A DNA stretch of 7,740 bases, taken from Gammaproteobacteria bacterium (GTDB taxonomy: Bacteria; Pseudomonadota; Gammaproteobacteria; Steroidobacterales; SZUA-146). The position numbers were made by a program, and so were the translations under genes. The DNA lies in assembly GCA_003228965.1 (NCBI GenBank), contig QIGP01000286.1, forward strand, positions 1 through 7,740, read 5' to 3'. Each line of letters starts with the position of its first letter. Position 1 is the first letter of the stretch. This document shows positions 6,443-7,740 of the stretch, one piece after another. The notes beneath the pieces are model-generated. The model was not told where the DNA came from and ran no database searches. It saw nothing but the letters and a program-made list of their open reading frames with translations.

Positions 6443-7264
6443 TTAGCGGCTGTGCGCCTGAGTTTGTGACAACATTCGGCGCACAGGTGCCGTGTCTGGC
6501 TGAATATCGTGCCACAGCATAAACGACGCGGCTGCTTGCTCTATGAGCATGCCCAGACCATCGTGTGCAGCTAGCGCTCCGTTGGCCAGCGCCCATTTTG
6601 TGAAGGGCCGGGCGTTGTCGCCGTACATCATGTCGTAGCAGACCGCGCCTTTGAAAACGGTGTGGTTAATGTCTGGTCGAACACCGTGAAGTGACGCACT
6701 GGTGGCGTTAATAATGACGTCGAACGACATGCCCGAAGTCGTGCTTTCCAGCAAGTCGACCTTACCCAGCCGGGCATAGTTGTTAATGAGCTGTAACGCT
6801 GTGGCTTCAGTACGGTTGTGAATAAAAAGTGCTTCAGGTTGTTCGCCGAGTAGCGCGCCTAAGCTTCCACGTGCGGCGCCGCCAGCGCCAAGCAACAGGA
6901 CGCGTTTACCGTTTAAAGAGACGCCGAGTTCTTGAAGGTCCTGCACCAGCCCCTCTCCGTCAGTGTTGTCGGCACACACCATGTCGTTGTCGAGAAATTT
7001 AAGCGTATTGGCTGCGCCCGCATTCATGGCCCGGTCGGTGACAAGTTCAGCGTAGTTAAACGCTAACGTCTTTAGCGGTTGAGTGACGTTAAGTCCGCGT
7101 CCGCCTGCGCTAAAAAACTCGTTAACGTCGTCGTCAAACGATTCGGGCGTCACCCGCATATGCTCGTATGTTAGGTCAATATCACATTGTTCGGCGAACG
7201 TCTTATGAATGGTCGGAGAGAGGCTGTGCTCTATGGGGTCGCCGATGACTGCGAAACGCATCAT
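6443..7264 (-). CDS. aroE: Shikimate 5-dehydrogenase (NADP-dependent)
   Basis: AroE reduces 3-dehydroshikimate to shikimate with NADPH in the cytoplasm, the fourth step of the shikimate pathway. The 273-residue protein (E. coli 272) is complete. The shikimate-binding motif GDPIEHSLSPTIH is at 8-20, and the catalytic Lys65 lies in NVTQPLK and Asp102 in NTDGEG. The NADP site has the glycine-rich loop GAGGAARG (126-133) and NRT (150-152), which marks NADP rather than NAD preference. NATSASL and the C-terminal GLGMLIEQAAASF helix also fit. Tandem ATGs occur at 7264 and 7261; either start is possible and the second gives exactly 272 residues. The start lies 2 bases after the hemB stop, with a modest GAG ribosome site within the end of hemB, so the two genes are cotranscribed and probably coupled. 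The 3' end faces tesA with a 9-base gap and no terminator of its own. Confidence 0.96.
   Translation of the reverse strand: MMRFAVIGDPIEHSLSPTIHKTFAEQCDIDLTYEHMRVTPESFDDDVNEFFSAGGRGLNVTQPLKTLAFNYAELVTDRAMNAGAANTLKFLDNDMVCADNTDGEGLVQDLQELGVSLNGKRVLLLGAGGAARGSLGALLGEQPEALFIHNRTEATALQLINNYARLGKVDLLESTTSGMSFDVIINATSASLHGVRPDINHTVFKGAVCYDMMYGDNARPFTKWALANGALAAHDGLGMLIEQAAASFMLWHDIQPDTAPVRRMLSQTQAHSR
6450..6486. repeat. 9-bp inverted repeat just past the tesA stop, inside aroE
   Basis: CTGTGCGCC (6450-6458) pairs perfectly with GGCGCACAG (6478-6486) around a 19-base loop. It lies 16 bases after the tesA stop and within the last codons of aroE. There is no T-run on the plus strand, so it is at best a 3'-stabilising or Rho-associated hairpin for tesA mRNA. 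Confidence 0.4.
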
Positions 7265-7266
7265 GG

Positions 7267-7740
<474 letters not shown>

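Overview
The window looks like a chromosomal housekeeping segment from a gammaproteobacterium. The closest family resemblances I can recall are to Escherichia coli and Pseudomonas: a YbbA of 228 residues, a divergent tesA / ybbA-ybbP layout as in E. coli, an E. coli-like AroE of 272-273 residues, and a HemB whose two lysines are spaced as I recall for Pseudomonas. Base composition is moderate and even. I see no transposase, integrase, CRISPR array, tRNA or rRNA. Genus cannot be fixed from this; a marine or environmental lineage is only a guess.

Layout. Positions 1-187 hold no convincing gene but carry a 16-bp palindrome and an adjoining hairpin. A gamma-class carbonic anhydrase family gene (188-730, +) follows. 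A leader of about 175 bp with a candidate sigma-70 promoter and a nested inverted repeat precedes a DUF4139-family exported protein of unknown function (906-2459, +), which ends in a good intrinsic terminator (2486-2509). Convergent to it is the operon ybbA-ybbP (5784 down to 2544, -), encoding an ABC ATPase and a ten-helix FtsX-like permease. Divergent from ybbA is tesA (5783-6433, +), a secreted SGNH esterase/thioesterase. Convergent to tesA, 9 bp away, is aroE (7264 down to 6443, -), preceded by hemB (from 7740 leftwards, -), which is cut by the right edge.

How the genes relate. ybbA, ybbP and tesA form a recognised module: an ATPase, a permease with two large periplasmic domains, and a periplasmic lipid esterase, presumably acting together on lipid-like substrates in the envelope. 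hemB and aroE are biosynthetic genes (tetrapyrrole and aromatic amino acid pathways) that share a transcript rather than a function. The carbonic anhydrase and DUF4139 genes are probably separate units.

Most unusual points. The tesA and ybbA start codons are the two strands of a single CATG (5782-5785), so neither gene has any non-coding leader. A 38-bp near-perfect inverted repeat (5828-5865) sits inside the tesA signal-peptide junction, just upstream of ybbA. The rest is ordinary; I found no evidence for a wholly new multi-gene system.
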